From JBCBKZ01 sp039026975 (GTDB lineage Bacteria > Bacteroidota > Bacteroidia > J057), in contig JBCCLI010000115.1 of the NCBI GenBank assembly GCA_039026975.1, positions 1-16,247 of the forward strand: a stretch of 16,247 nt of DNA, given 5' to 3'. This document shows, piece by piece, positions 1 through 7,703 of the stretch. The position numbers were made by a program, and so were the translations under genes. The first letter of the stretch is position 1; each line of letters begins with the position of its first letter. The notes under the pieces are model-generated. The model worked only from the letters and a program-made list of their open reading frames with translations. It searched no databases and had not been told where the DNA came from.

Positions 1-1101
1 GCCTTTATACAGGTGTGGGTTTCCCAATTCAATGTAGCGTCTGGTACTCAGGTAATTCAGGAGTTAGGGCGGGCCTACCTACAAAGGAAGAAGAGTGAAG
101 GTGATATTTCTTATTATGAAGCTGCTTTTCCTAAGGTCATCATCAGGCTGGTGATGGCAGAGTTTAAGGGTGTCATGGCTGTTAGAGTATTCAATCATAT
201 GGGCATAGTCCCTTATGGGGATGATGATGTCCCTAACCAGAACATTACCCTGGTGCCAGGTACCTACACTTTTGAGCAAAGCCAAAGGGCGGAGGCCTAT
301 CCCTACACATCCAGGATGAATTATAATGCTTCCTACGCCGCCCCCACTGCGCGCTATGCTCCCTCACCCAATACATTCAGAGAAGTAGCTCCCAGGTCAG
401 TAGCTCCAAGACAGGGCTTCTCCATGCCCACTCCGGGGACTTCACAGCCTTCAAGCCTGGATAATTTATCTCCAGGATACTCAGAGTTTATTCCGGATAA
501 TGGACAGACCTACATCCCACGCCAAAGTACTTATCCAGGGGAGAGGACCTACACCCCTCCTGTAGCTTATAGCAATAGAAGACAGGGCACACTTGAATTT
601 ATCAATACTACTGACTACACAGTAGAAATAGCCAAGCTAGATAACGTAAGTAATACCCGTACCTTTCAGCGCTTATACCCCGGGCAGTCCTATAGACAGG
701 CAACCTATGAAGAAGATGCCTGGATCATTACCAGGGTTCATGACCAAAGACAAATAGCTGTTGTTAATGGAACCAGCTCCAGCCAGGCAGTAGATATAGG
801 CCTGGAAGCTACTCCCTATGACTTTGTTAATTCCGGCTTGGAAACACAAGAACTAGTCCCCGTCCCACAGCTATTATCCGTGGTACTAAAGGTGGCTAAC
901 TTTTCCCAGTATGACGTCATGCTCTACACTAAGGATGATGTGAACCAGGAAATGATGGTAAAGCTTATCAGGCCTGAGGATGTGTATGCTATTGACAGTT
1001 CAGTGGGTCAGGAGTGGATCTTAAAAGATGCAGTAACCCGTACTCATCTTAAGACCTACATAGCCAATTCCAATAAGGATCAGGTGCTTAGATATGACTG
1101 A
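1..1101 (+). CDS. Protein with two tandem VHL-beta-like domains, 5'-truncated
   Basis: The frame is open to the left edge (the first codons read A-F-I-Q before a GTG at 13), so this is probably the C-terminal 366 residues of a longer protein and GTG 13 is not a convincing start. Numbering from GTG 13: residues 1-90 are an unrecognised globular part; 91-190 are a low-complexity Pro/Tyr/Ser/Arg-rich linker; 192-262 (about nt 586-798) and 290-362 (about nt 880-1098) look like two copies of a VHL-beta-type sandwich. The first copy shows the family pattern well: 'LEFINTT', an aromatic-L-x-PG-x-SY core ('LYPGQSY'), 'TYEEDAWII', and a late 'IAVVNGT' strand. The second copy is more diverged ('KVANFSQYDVMLY', 'EWILKDA'). 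In eukaryotes this fold is a substrate-binding module; its role in bacteria is not established. No signal peptide can be assessed because the N terminus is missing. The TGA stop abuts the stop of the convergent gene. Confidence 0.6.
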   Translation, partial: AFIQVWVSQFNVASGTQVIQELGRAYLQRKKSEGDISYYEAAFPKVIIRLVMAEFKGVMAVRVFNHMGIVPYGDDDVPNQNITLVPGTYTFEQSQRAEAYPYTSRMNYNASYAAPTARYAPSPNTFREVAPRSVAPRQGFSMPTPGTSQPSSLDNLSPGYSEFIPDNGQTYIPRQSTYPGERTYTPPVAYSNRRQGTLEFINTTDYTVEIAKLDNVSNTRTFQRLYPGQSYRQATYEEDAWIITRVHDQRQIAVVNGTSSSQAVDIGLEATPYDFVNSGLETQELVPVPQLLSVVLKVANFSQYDVMLYTKDDVNQEMMVKLIRPEDVYAIDSSVGQEWILKDAVTRTHLKTYIANSNKDQVLRYD

Positions 1102-3225
1102 TTACTGCCAGTTAATCATAAGTCCTGCGTAAAAGACGCTACCAGAAAACGTACTAAAGCCATCCTGCAGGTAATTAGGTTGGTACCTAAAATCGATTGC
1201 ATTACGTCTATTGAAGATATTGCTAGCTGAAGCAAAAAGGATAATTCTTGCATCATTTTTCATCCCTAATACATAGGAGACATTAGCATCTGCCCTGAAA
1301 TAAGTAGGAAGCCTATCTGCTACATACCGTTCTGGTCTAAATACATTGAGTTCCTGGTCTAGGGAGGCCTGGGTCACAAGGGAGCTTTCTGATCCTTCTC
1401 GCCAAATAAAAATTAGCGATCCATTAAGCCTGCTTACCGGAGAATAGGTGATTCTCCCTCTCAGCCAGTAGCCAATATCATAAGGCTTAGTATCAGCTGT
1501 GGTCTTATGAATCATAATGCTATTATATGTGAGCGAGGCGGTAAATTTATAGGGCATATTATATTCTACATAGGCTTCTAAGCCGCTGAAGGTTCTGGAA
1601 TTAGTAGATTCAACGCTAGTCTCATCTGTGGTGGTATGATAGACAGAAGCCTGCATGGTAAACTTCTTTTTGCTGTAAAAATAATCTAATGATAGCTGGT
1701 CACTTTGAAGATCTAGAACCCTGGGAAACCTTCCTGGCTCCCATACCCTTTGGAAATAGGTACCGCCCGAGAGATGAATTCTATGTTGGGGAGAAAACTT
1801 ATATACCACATGTAGCTGCCTGCTCAGGTGTAAACGGCTTGTATCCAGAGACTGATGCACTCTTCCTCCTGCACCTATGGATAGTTTTTCCTCCACCTTC
1901 CATTTTAAGTAGGTAAATCCTTCCAGTTGGATGAAAGATTCCTCTGTCTGCAACTGACTCTTAGGATGATCTGGTGCAAGTGCGTATCCTACGGCAGGAA
2001 CACTCCCTGCCTGGCTCCCTAGTCTTGGCTCTAGAATGATACCTGCCTTTACATTTAGCTTTTTCCCCACTTTATGTAGGTTACCTGCCATATATATATC
2101 TTCCTGCGTCTCATCCAGAGAGATATTCCCTACGTCAAAGGTTCTTTCTATTCTGCTGTAAGCTGCTAGAAAAGAGAAAGAGGTCAGGTTTTTCTTGACC
2201 CTCACATTCAATAGGTGAGAATTTCTAAATCTGTCTTGTATAAAATCTCCCTGGTAAGAAGGGTGCTGAAAATTGAAGGTATAACTTTCCTTTAGCCCAT
2301 AATTGAAGAAGTTTATTTGGGTAGTAGGGCTTGCTTTAACACTAAGGTAAGCACCAGCGTCCAGGCTTTGGAACGTCTGTATATCAGATAGGCTTTTCTC
2401 ATTTAGCCAAGTCAGCCCTTGATGTGGCTGATAATTTCCATAAGCGGTTAGGGATACCTTAGGACTGAATTTATTAGCTGACAGTATACCCAGGTTAGCC
2501 AGAGAAACAGATAGGCTATGAGAATTTTGATTTACCTGATCAGGTAGCTGCAAGGCTACTACGCCAGAGGTAGAATTTCCATATTCTAGTGGAGGGTTAC
2601 CAGGATACACCTCTATTTTTTCCAGGAGTTCTGTCTGAAAAATACTGAAGGTACCTATGCCATTTAACTGGGTAAACCTTCCTGCATCATACATAGGAAT
2701 TTGGTTTAGGAAGATCCCGGTAGCTGAGGGGCTATTCCCTCTTAGGCTTATACTGGCTGACTCATCTAGCGTAGTGGCTGAAGGGAGCGCATTAACAGCC
2801 AGTAAGGGGTCTGCTTTAGCCGCAGGATTTAGGTAGACATCCAGCTTATTTAGCTGATAGATAGCAAAGTCTTCTGCAATAGAAGAAAAGGCTTCAATCT
2901 GAACGGTTTCAAGGGTTCGCTTCCTGGGAGATAAGTAGATGACTTGTTTAGTAAGCCATTCTTCTGTCAAAACTATGGTAATAGCTTCGTATCCATACCT
3001 ACTTACCTTAAGCGTATCCATTTCCTGGTAGGGAAGAGAAAATTGACCTTTTTCATCTGAGTAAGCCCCTTTTTCAGGATTTATCAGGCTTCTGATAAGA
3101 CATCCTGCCAAGACTTCTTCTGTCTCGCTGCTTTTAATGATGCCTTGAATCTCTTGGGAAAAGAGGGAGGTGAGTAAACACCCCCCTATCATCAAGCTTA
3201 GTATGAGTCTGCGAATAAGATACAT
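1102..3225 (-). CDS. TonB-dependent outer-membrane receptor
   Basis: A 707-residue outer-membrane transporter that should import a ligand using TonB energy. A signal peptide covers residues 1-23 (hydrophobic run, then 'SLFSQ'). Residues about 25-100 form a carboxypeptidase-regulatory-like beta sandwich (pattern 'G-x-I...AYSDEKGQFSL...Y-GYE'), typical of Bacteroidota receptors. Residues about 115-228 are the plug ('SISLRGNSPSATGIFLNQIP', then 'IEVYPGNPPLEYGNSTSGVV'). The rest is a beta barrel of alternating aromatic strands, ending 'MINWQ' instead of the usual terminal Phe. It is at the small end of the family, and no SusD partner lies next to it, so a SusCD polysaccharide role is unlikely. 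It starts 1 nt after the stop of the upstream TPR gene and is presumably co-transcribed and translationally coupled with it. The substrate is unknown; peptide, metal or small organic ligands are all possible. Confidence 0.9.
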   Translation of the reverse strand: MYLIRRLILSLMIGGCLLTSLFSQEIQGIIKSSETEEVLAGCLIRSLINPEKGAYSDEKGQFSLPYQEMDTLKVSRYGYEAITIVLTEEWLTKQVIYLSPRKRTLETVQIEAFSSIAEDFAIYQLNKLDVYLNPAAKADPLLAVNALPSATTLDESASISLRGNSPSATGIFLNQIPMYDAGRFTQLNGIGTFSIFQTELLEKIEVYPGNPPLEYGNSTSGVVALQLPDQVNQNSHSLSVSLANLGILSANKFSPKVSLTAYGNYQPHQGLTWLNEKSLSDIQTFQSLDAGAYLSVKASPTTQINFFNYGLKESYTFNFQHPSYQGDFIQDRFRNSHLLNVRVKKNLTSFSFLAAYSRIERTFDVGNISLDETQEDIYMAGNLHKVGKKLNVKAGIILEPRLGSQAGSVPAVGYALAPDHPKSQLQTEESFIQLEGFTYLKWKVEEKLSIGAGGRVHQSLDTSRLHLSRQLHVVYKFSPQHRIHLSGGTYFQRVWEPGRFPRVLDLQSDQLSLDYFYSKKKFTMQASVYHTTTDETSVESTNSRTFSGLEAYVEYNMPYKFTASLTYNSIMIHKTTADTKPYDIGYWLRGRITYSPVSRLNGSLIFIWREGSESSLVTQASLDQELNVFRPERYVADRLPTYFRADANVSYVLGMKNDARIILFASASNIFNRRNAIDFRYQPNYLQDGFSTFSGSVFYAGLMINWQ

Positions 3226-3226
3226 C

Positions 3227-3973
3227 TTAGTTGGCTGCTACGGTTGGTAAGAGGGCATACTTTACCCATCCAAAGTTAGGGGCTACTGCTAAGGCTTTTT
3301 GAAAAGAGGCTTTGGCTTCCCTCTTCTTATCCAGCTTACTTAAGGCTATTCCGTTCCATGCCAGCGCATCCAGATACGCCCAGTTACCTTCTATTTCCCC
3401 TCTTTTTTCAAATTCGGAGGCTGCCTTGTAAAAGGACTGCTGTCCTTTCTCTACACTTCCACCAAACATGGCAGGAGTATTATAGCTGGAGAATGCCTGG
3501 AACATATAGGCTAATGGATTTCCAGGATCTTTATCAAAGGCCTTGTCTATGTATCTACCACTTTTAGGGCCAAGGAACATCCCCTGCATAGGACTGAGTC
3601 CTATTTTCATGCCTAGCATCCCTCCATACAGCGCCAGTAAGTCTGCGTGGGTATCATCCTTTTTTAGCGTGGCTTCCGCATAGGATATAGCCTCATCCAG
3701 CACATCCTCTACATCTACTCCACAGTCACCTTCCATACAAAATCCTACAATAGAATATCTTGTCTGAAGGTATTCAGTAATGAGCGGAAGGTTAGCAGGG
3801 TTTTTCTGGGCCAGCTGATGATAGGCCTTGGAAGCTGTCAACATGCCTCCGCTATCCCCTGCAAGGTAAGATTCATAGAAGTTAGTATGTGCTTGTGTCC
3901 ACGCCTGATTTTGGGCTTTACCCACAAGTGCGATCATAAATAGAAGGGTAATTAAACTGATGTACTTTTTCAT
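3227..3973 (-). CDS. Exported TPR-like helical-repeat protein
   Basis: 248 residues. A clear Sec signal peptide, 'MKKYISLITLLFMIALVGKA', is cut around residue 20-21. The mature protein is alpha-helical with TPR-like repeats: about 90-120 (A-x-x-YAEATLKKD...LLALYGG), 138-165 (IDKAFDKDPGNPLAYMFQA) and 200-235 (ALAWNGIALSKL...AKASFQKALAVAPNF). A central 'NTPAMFGGSVEKG' segment (165-177) interrupts the repeats, and two Cys (79 and 84) could form a disulfide. No catalytic motif is visible. It lies between the amidohydrolase (33 nt upstream) and the TonB receptor (1 nt downstream). A periplasmic scaffold or partner of the transporter is therefore inferred, not shown. Confidence 0.78.
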   Translation of the reverse strand: MKKYISLITLLFMIALVGKAQNQAWTQAHTNFYESYLAGDSGGMLTASKAYHQLAQKNPANLPLITEYLQTRYSIVGFCMEGDCGVDVEDVLDEAISYAEATLKKDDTHADLLALYGGMLGMKIGLSPMQGMFLGPKSGRYIDKAFDKDPGNPLAYMFQAFSSYNTPAMFGGSVEKGQQSFYKAASEFEKRGEIEGNWAYLDALAWNGIALSKLDKKREAKASFQKALAVAPNFGWVKYALLPTVAAN

Positions 3974-4006
3974 GTCAGTAAATATTAAGCTGTGATATTG
4001 AATAAA

Positions 4007-5344
4007 TTAGTTGAGCAAGTTTTTTCGTTCGACCCATTCTCCTCTGTGGAGAATCCGGTTTATATCTTTGAGATGTGTAAGTGATTCTATAGGAGAATTA
4101 TCCAGGACCAGGAAACTCGCTCTTGCCCCTGGCTGGAAGCCTGACTGGATTCCTAGCCACTGGGGAGCGTGAAAGGCACTCGCCTTCAGAATGTCCCAGC
4201 GTTCCATACCCGCTTTTTCCATAAGTTGGAGTTCCATGAGGAGAGAGTATCCCTGGAAGGTGCCCAGGTTTCCGCTGTCAGTACCCGTTAAGATGGGAAT
4301 CCCTGCGGAAGCCAGCTGAGTAAAGGCTGCGAGGACTGAGTCATGGTGAGTCTTTTGGTACTTCAGCCACCCCTTATCTCGGACTAAAAATCTGCTGCTA
4401 TCCTTATAAGCATTCACTACTCCTTCCAGGGTAATGGACCTAAGCAGAGAGTCTTCTAGTAGACCAGGCTGGCTCATGAAGGTAAGTAAGCCCATATGTA
4501 CACTAAGGGTAGGGATATACACTATATCCTTTTCCTTTATCTGTTGGATAAGTCTTTCAGGCCCCTTTATTTTAGGCGTATGGGTGAAGCCGTCTACGCC
4601 AGCTTCTATTACATCTGAGATATCTTCCCAGGTATTAATGTGAGAGACTACCTTAAATCCATGTTGGTGGGCAGCTTGTATGATAGCCTGCATAGTGGCC
4701 TTATCCATGGAAGGCATATAGGTAGGGTTTCGGTTATACATGATTTTGATGACATCTGGTTTGAGTGGAGCTAGTTCCTCCATTTCCCGGTAGGCATCTT
4801 CTGGTGAGTTTATGATGCGGGTGGGGGTACCATATTCCGTCCCATGTCCATCTGTGCAGGTAAAAATGGGACCAGCACAGTGGATGTCAGCACCTGGAAC
4901 TTGTGCAGGAGAGGTGCGCTGCTTATCTCTTAAGTCTATTATGTAAGCTTCTGGAGAGAATAAATCCAGAAAGCCTGTTACCCCTGCATACAGCATGCGC
5001 TTGGCAGTACCGTCAGTGGATAGTATATCTACCAGGCCGCCAGGAGCCATATTCCCCCATGAGTGGGTGTGCATATCATACAAGCCTGGGAGAATATACT
5101 TTCCTGCCAGATCTGTAATTTCTCCCTCAAACCCTTGAGGTATTTGCTTATACACCTGTACCAGAGTGTCTGCCTGTATGTGAAGATGGCCTGTATGGAT
5201 CTCTTTTGTTTCAGGATTTACTAGCAAGCCATTGGTTAGTAGCATTCCCTGCCCGAATGAGCTAGATAAGAGGCCTATTCCTATCCATAAAGTCAGCAGT
5301 ATGATTTGTAAGAAGTGAAACATGATACCTGTATTTAAGATCAT
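4007..5344 (-). CDS. Exported metal-dependent amidohydrolase (imidazolonepropionase/prolidase-like)
   Basis: 445 residues in the amidohydrolase superfamily (TIM barrel with a flanking beta sandwich). The full metal-site set is visible: H92-x-H94 ('LYDMHTHSWG'), K200 ('VIKIMY', the candidate carbamylated bridging lysine), H235 ('KVVSHINTW'), H255 ('DGFTHTP') and D356 ('ILTGTDSGN'). The N terminus carries an uncleaved-length or cleavable signal sequence, so it should act in the periplasm or at the envelope. The true start may be the second Met (ATG at 5323, 'MFHFLQIILL'), which gives a more normal signal peptide than the first ATG; neither has a clear Shine-Dalgarno. Related enzymes hydrolyse Xaa-Pro dipeptides, imidazolone-type rings or similar cyclic amides; the substrate cannot be read here. 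It is first in an apparent operon with the TPR protein and TonB receptor, suggesting processing of an imported compound. Confidence 0.88.
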   Translation of the reverse strand: MILNTGIMFHFLQIILLTLWIGIGLLSSSFGQGMLLTNGLLVNPETKEIHTGHLHIQADTLVQVYKQIPQGFEGEITDLAGKYILPGLYDMHTHSWGNMAPGGLVDILSTDGTAKRMLYAGVTGFLDLFSPEAYIIDLRDKQRTSPAQVPGADIHCAGPIFTCTDGHGTEYGTPTRIINSPEDAYREMEELAPLKPDVIKIMYNRNPTYMPSMDKATMQAIIQAAHQHGFKVVSHINTWEDISDVIEAGVDGFTHTPKIKGPERLIQQIKEKDIVYIPTLSVHMGLLTFMSQPGLLEDSLLRSITLEGVVNAYKDSSRFLVRDKGWLKYQKTHHDSVLAAFTQLASAGIPILTGTDSGNLGTFQGYSLLMELQLMEKAGMERWDILKASAFHAPQWLGIQSGFQPGARASFLVLDNSPIESLTHLKDINRILHRGEWVERKNLLN

Positions 5345-5503
5345 GTTCCTAGTTACGGAGGGTCAGCTTGGGAGACTGCATGTGATTGACGAGCCGCAGG
5401 ATGTACTTGACAACTGATACGGCTTTAGGTCTGAGGCGCTGGCTGATAAAATGGAGAATTTTTTAATAAGTAGAGGTTCTTATTCAGCCTAACATAAAAG
5501 AAA

Positions 5504-5531
5504 GTGCGATTTGCTGATTGGCAAATCGCAC
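5504..5531 (-). terminator. Intrinsic terminator of the repressor/peptidase operon
   Basis: A perfect 11-bp stem, GTGCGATTTGC (5504-5514) with GCAAATCGCAC (5521-5531), and a 6-nt loop. Read on the minus strand it lies 26 nt past the stop of the M56 peptidase gene and is followed by a T-rich tract (CTTTCTTTTA). On the plus strand it is followed by only four T's, so it is better suited to the minus strand. It separates the peptidase from the amidohydrolase operon, whose promoter should lie in 5345-5503; no clear Bacteroidota -33/-7 pair was found there. Confidence 0.85.
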
Positions 5532-5557
5532 CGTTTTAGCCTATTAATGGTGGCTCT

Positions 5558-7174
5558 TTATTTATTCTTGCTCGTGATTTCAACTACGCCGTTCCTTCCC
5601 TTTTCACCATACTTTTTGATAGCAGCCTGATCTTTAATGACTACTACGGTAGCTATATCATCTGGATCTATCTTAGATAATTCACTGCCGGGACTCACTT
5701 CCTTCCCATCCAAGATGATTAGAGGAGAAAACTCCTTCTCAGCGGTAGAGGGAAGGATAGATAATTTCTGAGCTTCCTTGGTGGTTACTACGATTACCCC
5801 ATATTTCCCTTTCTCCCCAAACTTTTCTATCGCTTTTTCTCCTTTTAGGACATCTACTGATGCTATTTTATCAGGATCTAGCTTTTTTAAGATCTCGACG
5901 GTAGCCTCATCACCATCCAAGATTACTCTTGGGGGAATATCTTCAAAGGGTTCTGCCATGAGGTCTTCCAGTGAGGGGACTTCAGCTATCTTACCTGCTG
6001 TGAAAAAATGTGAATGTTGGGAACTGGTCTTATTGAGAAGGATCTGTAAGGTCCCGCTTTGGGTGATAGCTATTTCATAGCTGGCATTCTCAGGGGAGGT
6101 GATGACCAGGACTTTGGAGGAGTTTTCCGAGATGGTAATAGAGAAATTCCCCTTTTTATCCGTGAGGGAGCCCATGTTACTACTCTTAAGAAGGATGGTA
6201 GCTCCTATAATGGGCTGGCGGGTATCAGCATCTAGGACTAAGCCTGAAATGCTAATTTCATCTTGATAGTGGATGTTTAGGGTTGTCTCAGGACGGAAAG
6301 CTGAGTTCAGGAGTAGACAGATGATACTGATGGGGATTATCCCTAGGGTCTTCAGTCTACTCTTAGTGGTGGATCTTTGTTTATTCATCATATGGATTCG
6401 TTTTAGCGTTTGTAATTGATTGAATGCACTGGCCAATGCAAATTTTTGATTTCCGACAGCATACTTGAGAACTGCCATCTGATAGGGTTTCTTGTGGGTA
6501 AGTGTGTGCAAGACTTCCTGGTCAGCTTCATATTCATGTACTTCTTTCAATTCTCTTTTACATACCCATAAGGCAGGATTCATCCACTGTACGCATAGGA
6601 GCAATTCCATCAGTAGTAAATCCAAAAAGTGTTTTTTCTGAATGTGGACTTTCTCATGGGTGAGAATGAATTCTCTATCTGAGGTATCCTCATGCTGGGT
6701 GGGGAGGAGAATATACCACAGAAAAGAAAAGGGAGCTTGAATGCGCTCGCTTATTCTCACCCTGTGATCTGTAGGGGCCAGCGCGCTGGATTTCAGCACT
6801 ACCTGGAAGACCTGAAAAAGTAGTACACATAGGCGTACTAGCATGAATACGCATCCGCCCACATAGACCCATGTCAATAGCGTAAGTGCATCCCAACTTT
6901 TTTCAGGGGAAGTTGGGCTTATTTCTGGAAGGGGAGCTTGCGTAGTCCCTTCCTGAAAGATGAGGGTCTCTGGTAGGCTTACTTGCCAGGCGGTAGAAAG
7001 AGGAATCTGCCCAAAGGGAATGATCAATGCTAATATCATGGAAGCTAGGAGAAACCCTCTTCTGAAAGAGAAATAGGTATTCTTCTTAAGTAAGAGATAG
7101 TATCCTGTTATAAAGGCAGTTAGGATGCCTGCAGATACTCCCATATGTAGGAGCCACTCATTCATCACGTTCAT
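5558..7174 (-). CDS. BlaR1/MecR1-like M56 metallopeptidase with carboxypeptidase-like domain and two plug-like repeats
   Basis: 538 residues. Membrane helices lie at about 10-28, 38-58 and 97-127, with another at about 276-292. The cytoplasmic zinc protease core carries H173-E-K-V-H177 (HExxH) and a downstream 'HEYEAD' (213-218) supplying the further ligand. The C-terminal half (about 305-380) is a carboxypeptidase-regulatory-like domain ('ISGLVLDADTRQPIIGATI'). It is followed by two copies of a module, about 416-467 and 485-536, each reading 'ILDG...L-x-x-(L/I)DPD-x-IA-x-V-x-V-(L/I)K...A-x-(E/K)K-(F/Y)GEKG-x-x-GV', like the end of a TonB-receptor plug. There is no penicillin-binding sensor domain, so beta-lactam sensing is unlikely. 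In the classical pair the peptidase triggers inactivation of the BlaI-type repressor, whose gene is just upstream and overlaps this one by 17 nt (8 nt if translation starts at the in-frame ATG ending at 7165). Confidence 0.87.
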   Translation of the reverse strand: MNVMNEWLLHMGVSAGILTAFITGYYLLLKKNTYFSFRRGFLLASMILALIIPFGQIPLSTAWQVSLPETLIFQEGTTQAPLPEISPTSPEKSWDALTLLTWVYVGGCVFMLVRLCVLLFQVFQVVLKSSALAPTDHRVRISERIQAPFSFLWYILLPTQHEDTSDREFILTHEKVHIQKKHFLDLLLMELLLCVQWMNPALWVCKRELKEVHEYEADQEVLHTLTHKKPYQMAVLKYAVGNQKFALASAFNQLQTLKRIHMMNKQRSTTKSRLKTLGIIPISIICLLLNSAFRPETTLNIHYQDEISISGLVLDADTRQPIIGATILLKSSNMGSLTDKKGNFSITISENSSKVLVITSPENASYEIAITQSGTLQILLNKTSSQHSHFFTAGKIAEVPSLEDLMAEPFEDIPPRVILDGDEATVEILKKLDPDKIASVDVLKGEKAIEKFGEKGKYGVIVVTTKEAQKLSILPSTAEKEFSPLIILDGKEVSPGSELSKIDPDDIATVVVIKDQAAIKKYGEKGRNGVVEITSKNK

Positions 7175-7523
7175 TTTCTATTGCTTCAATGATTTCTTTC
7201 AACTCTTCAATACTGATATTTTCCTGCCTAGCAAAGCTGGAAATGACATTCTTATAAGAACTAGAGAAATAGTCTTTTACCACTAGGTCCATAAACTGAT
7301 TTCTGTATGCTTCCTTGCTGATGATAGGATAATACTCATAGGTTTTTCCATAAGCCTTATGACTTAAAAACCCTTTTTCCTCTAATAGTCTCACCATAGA
7401 AGATACGGTATTCACATGAGGGGCGGGAGCAGGAAGCTCTCCAATTATGTCTTTTACCATAGCCCGTTCTAACCCCCATATGATGAGCATGATTTGCTCT
7501 TCTTTTTTGGTTAGTCTGTTCAT
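7158..7523 (-). CDS. BlaI/MecI/CopY-family transcriptional repressor
   Basis: 121 residues, the normal family length. Residues 1-70 form the winged helix-turn-helix: 'LTKKEEQIMLIIWGLERAMV' (helix 1), 'HVNTVSSMVRLLEEKGFLSH' (recognition helix and turn into the wing) and 'YGKTYEYYPIISKEAYR' (wing). Residues 75-121 are the helical dimerisation and cleavage region. Members bind DNA dyads as dimers and are released when the partner M56 protease is activated. The gene overlaps the peptidase gene downstream, the canonical repressor-sensor order. A 38-bp perfect palindrome starts 13 nt upstream of the ATG and is the obvious autoregulatory operator. The regulated targets beyond this operon are unknown. 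Confidence 0.93.
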   Translation of the reverse strand: MNRLTKKEEQIMLIIWGLERAMVKDIIGELPAPAPHVNTVSSMVRLLEEKGFLSHKAYGKTYEYYPIISKEAYRNQFMDLVVKDYFSSSYKNVISSFARQENISIEELKEIIEAIENERDE

Positions 7524-7535
7524 ACCTCTAATATA

Positions 7536-7573
7536 TAACTATTTTTTCAGTTTTAAAACTGAAAAAATAGTTA
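7536..7573. promoter_or_regulatory. 38-bp perfect palindrome, probable BlaI-type operator
   Basis: The left half TAACTATTTTTTCAGTTTT (7536-7554) is the exact reverse complement of the right half (7555-7573). Each half itself contains a spaced dyad AACT-N8-AGTT (7537-7552 and 7557-7572), which would allow two repressor dimers 20 bp apart centre to centre. It sits 13 nt upstream of the repressor ATG and 130 nt upstream of the divergent kinase gene, so it could regulate the repressor operon and perhaps both directions. It lacks the TACA/TGTA core of the staphylococcal operators. A hairpin in the leader RNA is an alternative, though with no loop it is less favourable than a DNA-level site. Confidence 0.75.
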
Positions 7574-7632
7574 ATAAACTAAAAAGCCAGTTTTTTTGTT
7601 ATTCGAACTGATTTTGTCATCTATGGCTTGCA

Positions 7633-7698
7633 GGTAATCAAGTAATCAGGTAATCTGATCAAATCTTCTTTTATCCTTTCTCATAAATCAGGTAATTT
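7633..7698 (+). repeat. Short direct repeats upstream of the LytS kinase gene
   Basis: Three head-to-tail 8-mers: GGTAATCA (7633-7640), AGTAATCA (7641-7648) and GGTAATCT (7649-7656). A fourth, looser copy GGTAATTT lies at 7691-7698, inside a 10-base identity (ATCAGGTAAT) with the third. The last copy ends 5 nt before the kinase ATG; the third and fourth are 42 bp apart, about four helical turns. They could be binding sites for a regulator of this operon, possibly the LytTR protein it encodes, or a slipped-strand microsatellite. Confidence 0.45.
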
Positions 7699-7703
7699 CT
7701 AGC

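Noticed and set aside
1689..1916. 75-codon plus-strand frame inside the TonB receptor gene
   Set aside because: It lies wholly in the opposite strand of a strongly supported receptor and shows no domain; treated as a chance frame.
1102..3225. SusC-type polysaccharide utilisation locus
   Set aside because: No SusD-like lipoprotein, glycoside hydrolase or matching regulator is adjacent, and the receptor is shorter than typical SusC proteins.
5778..6080. 100-codon plus-strand frame within the M56 peptidase gene
   Set aside because: Ser/Phe/Pro-rich translation is the mirror of the repeat-bearing coding strand; no independent support.
5558..7523. Beta-lactam resistance locus
   Set aside because: The repressor and M56 peptidase resemble BlaI/BlaR1, but there is no penicillin-binding sensor domain and no beta-lactamase gene nearby.
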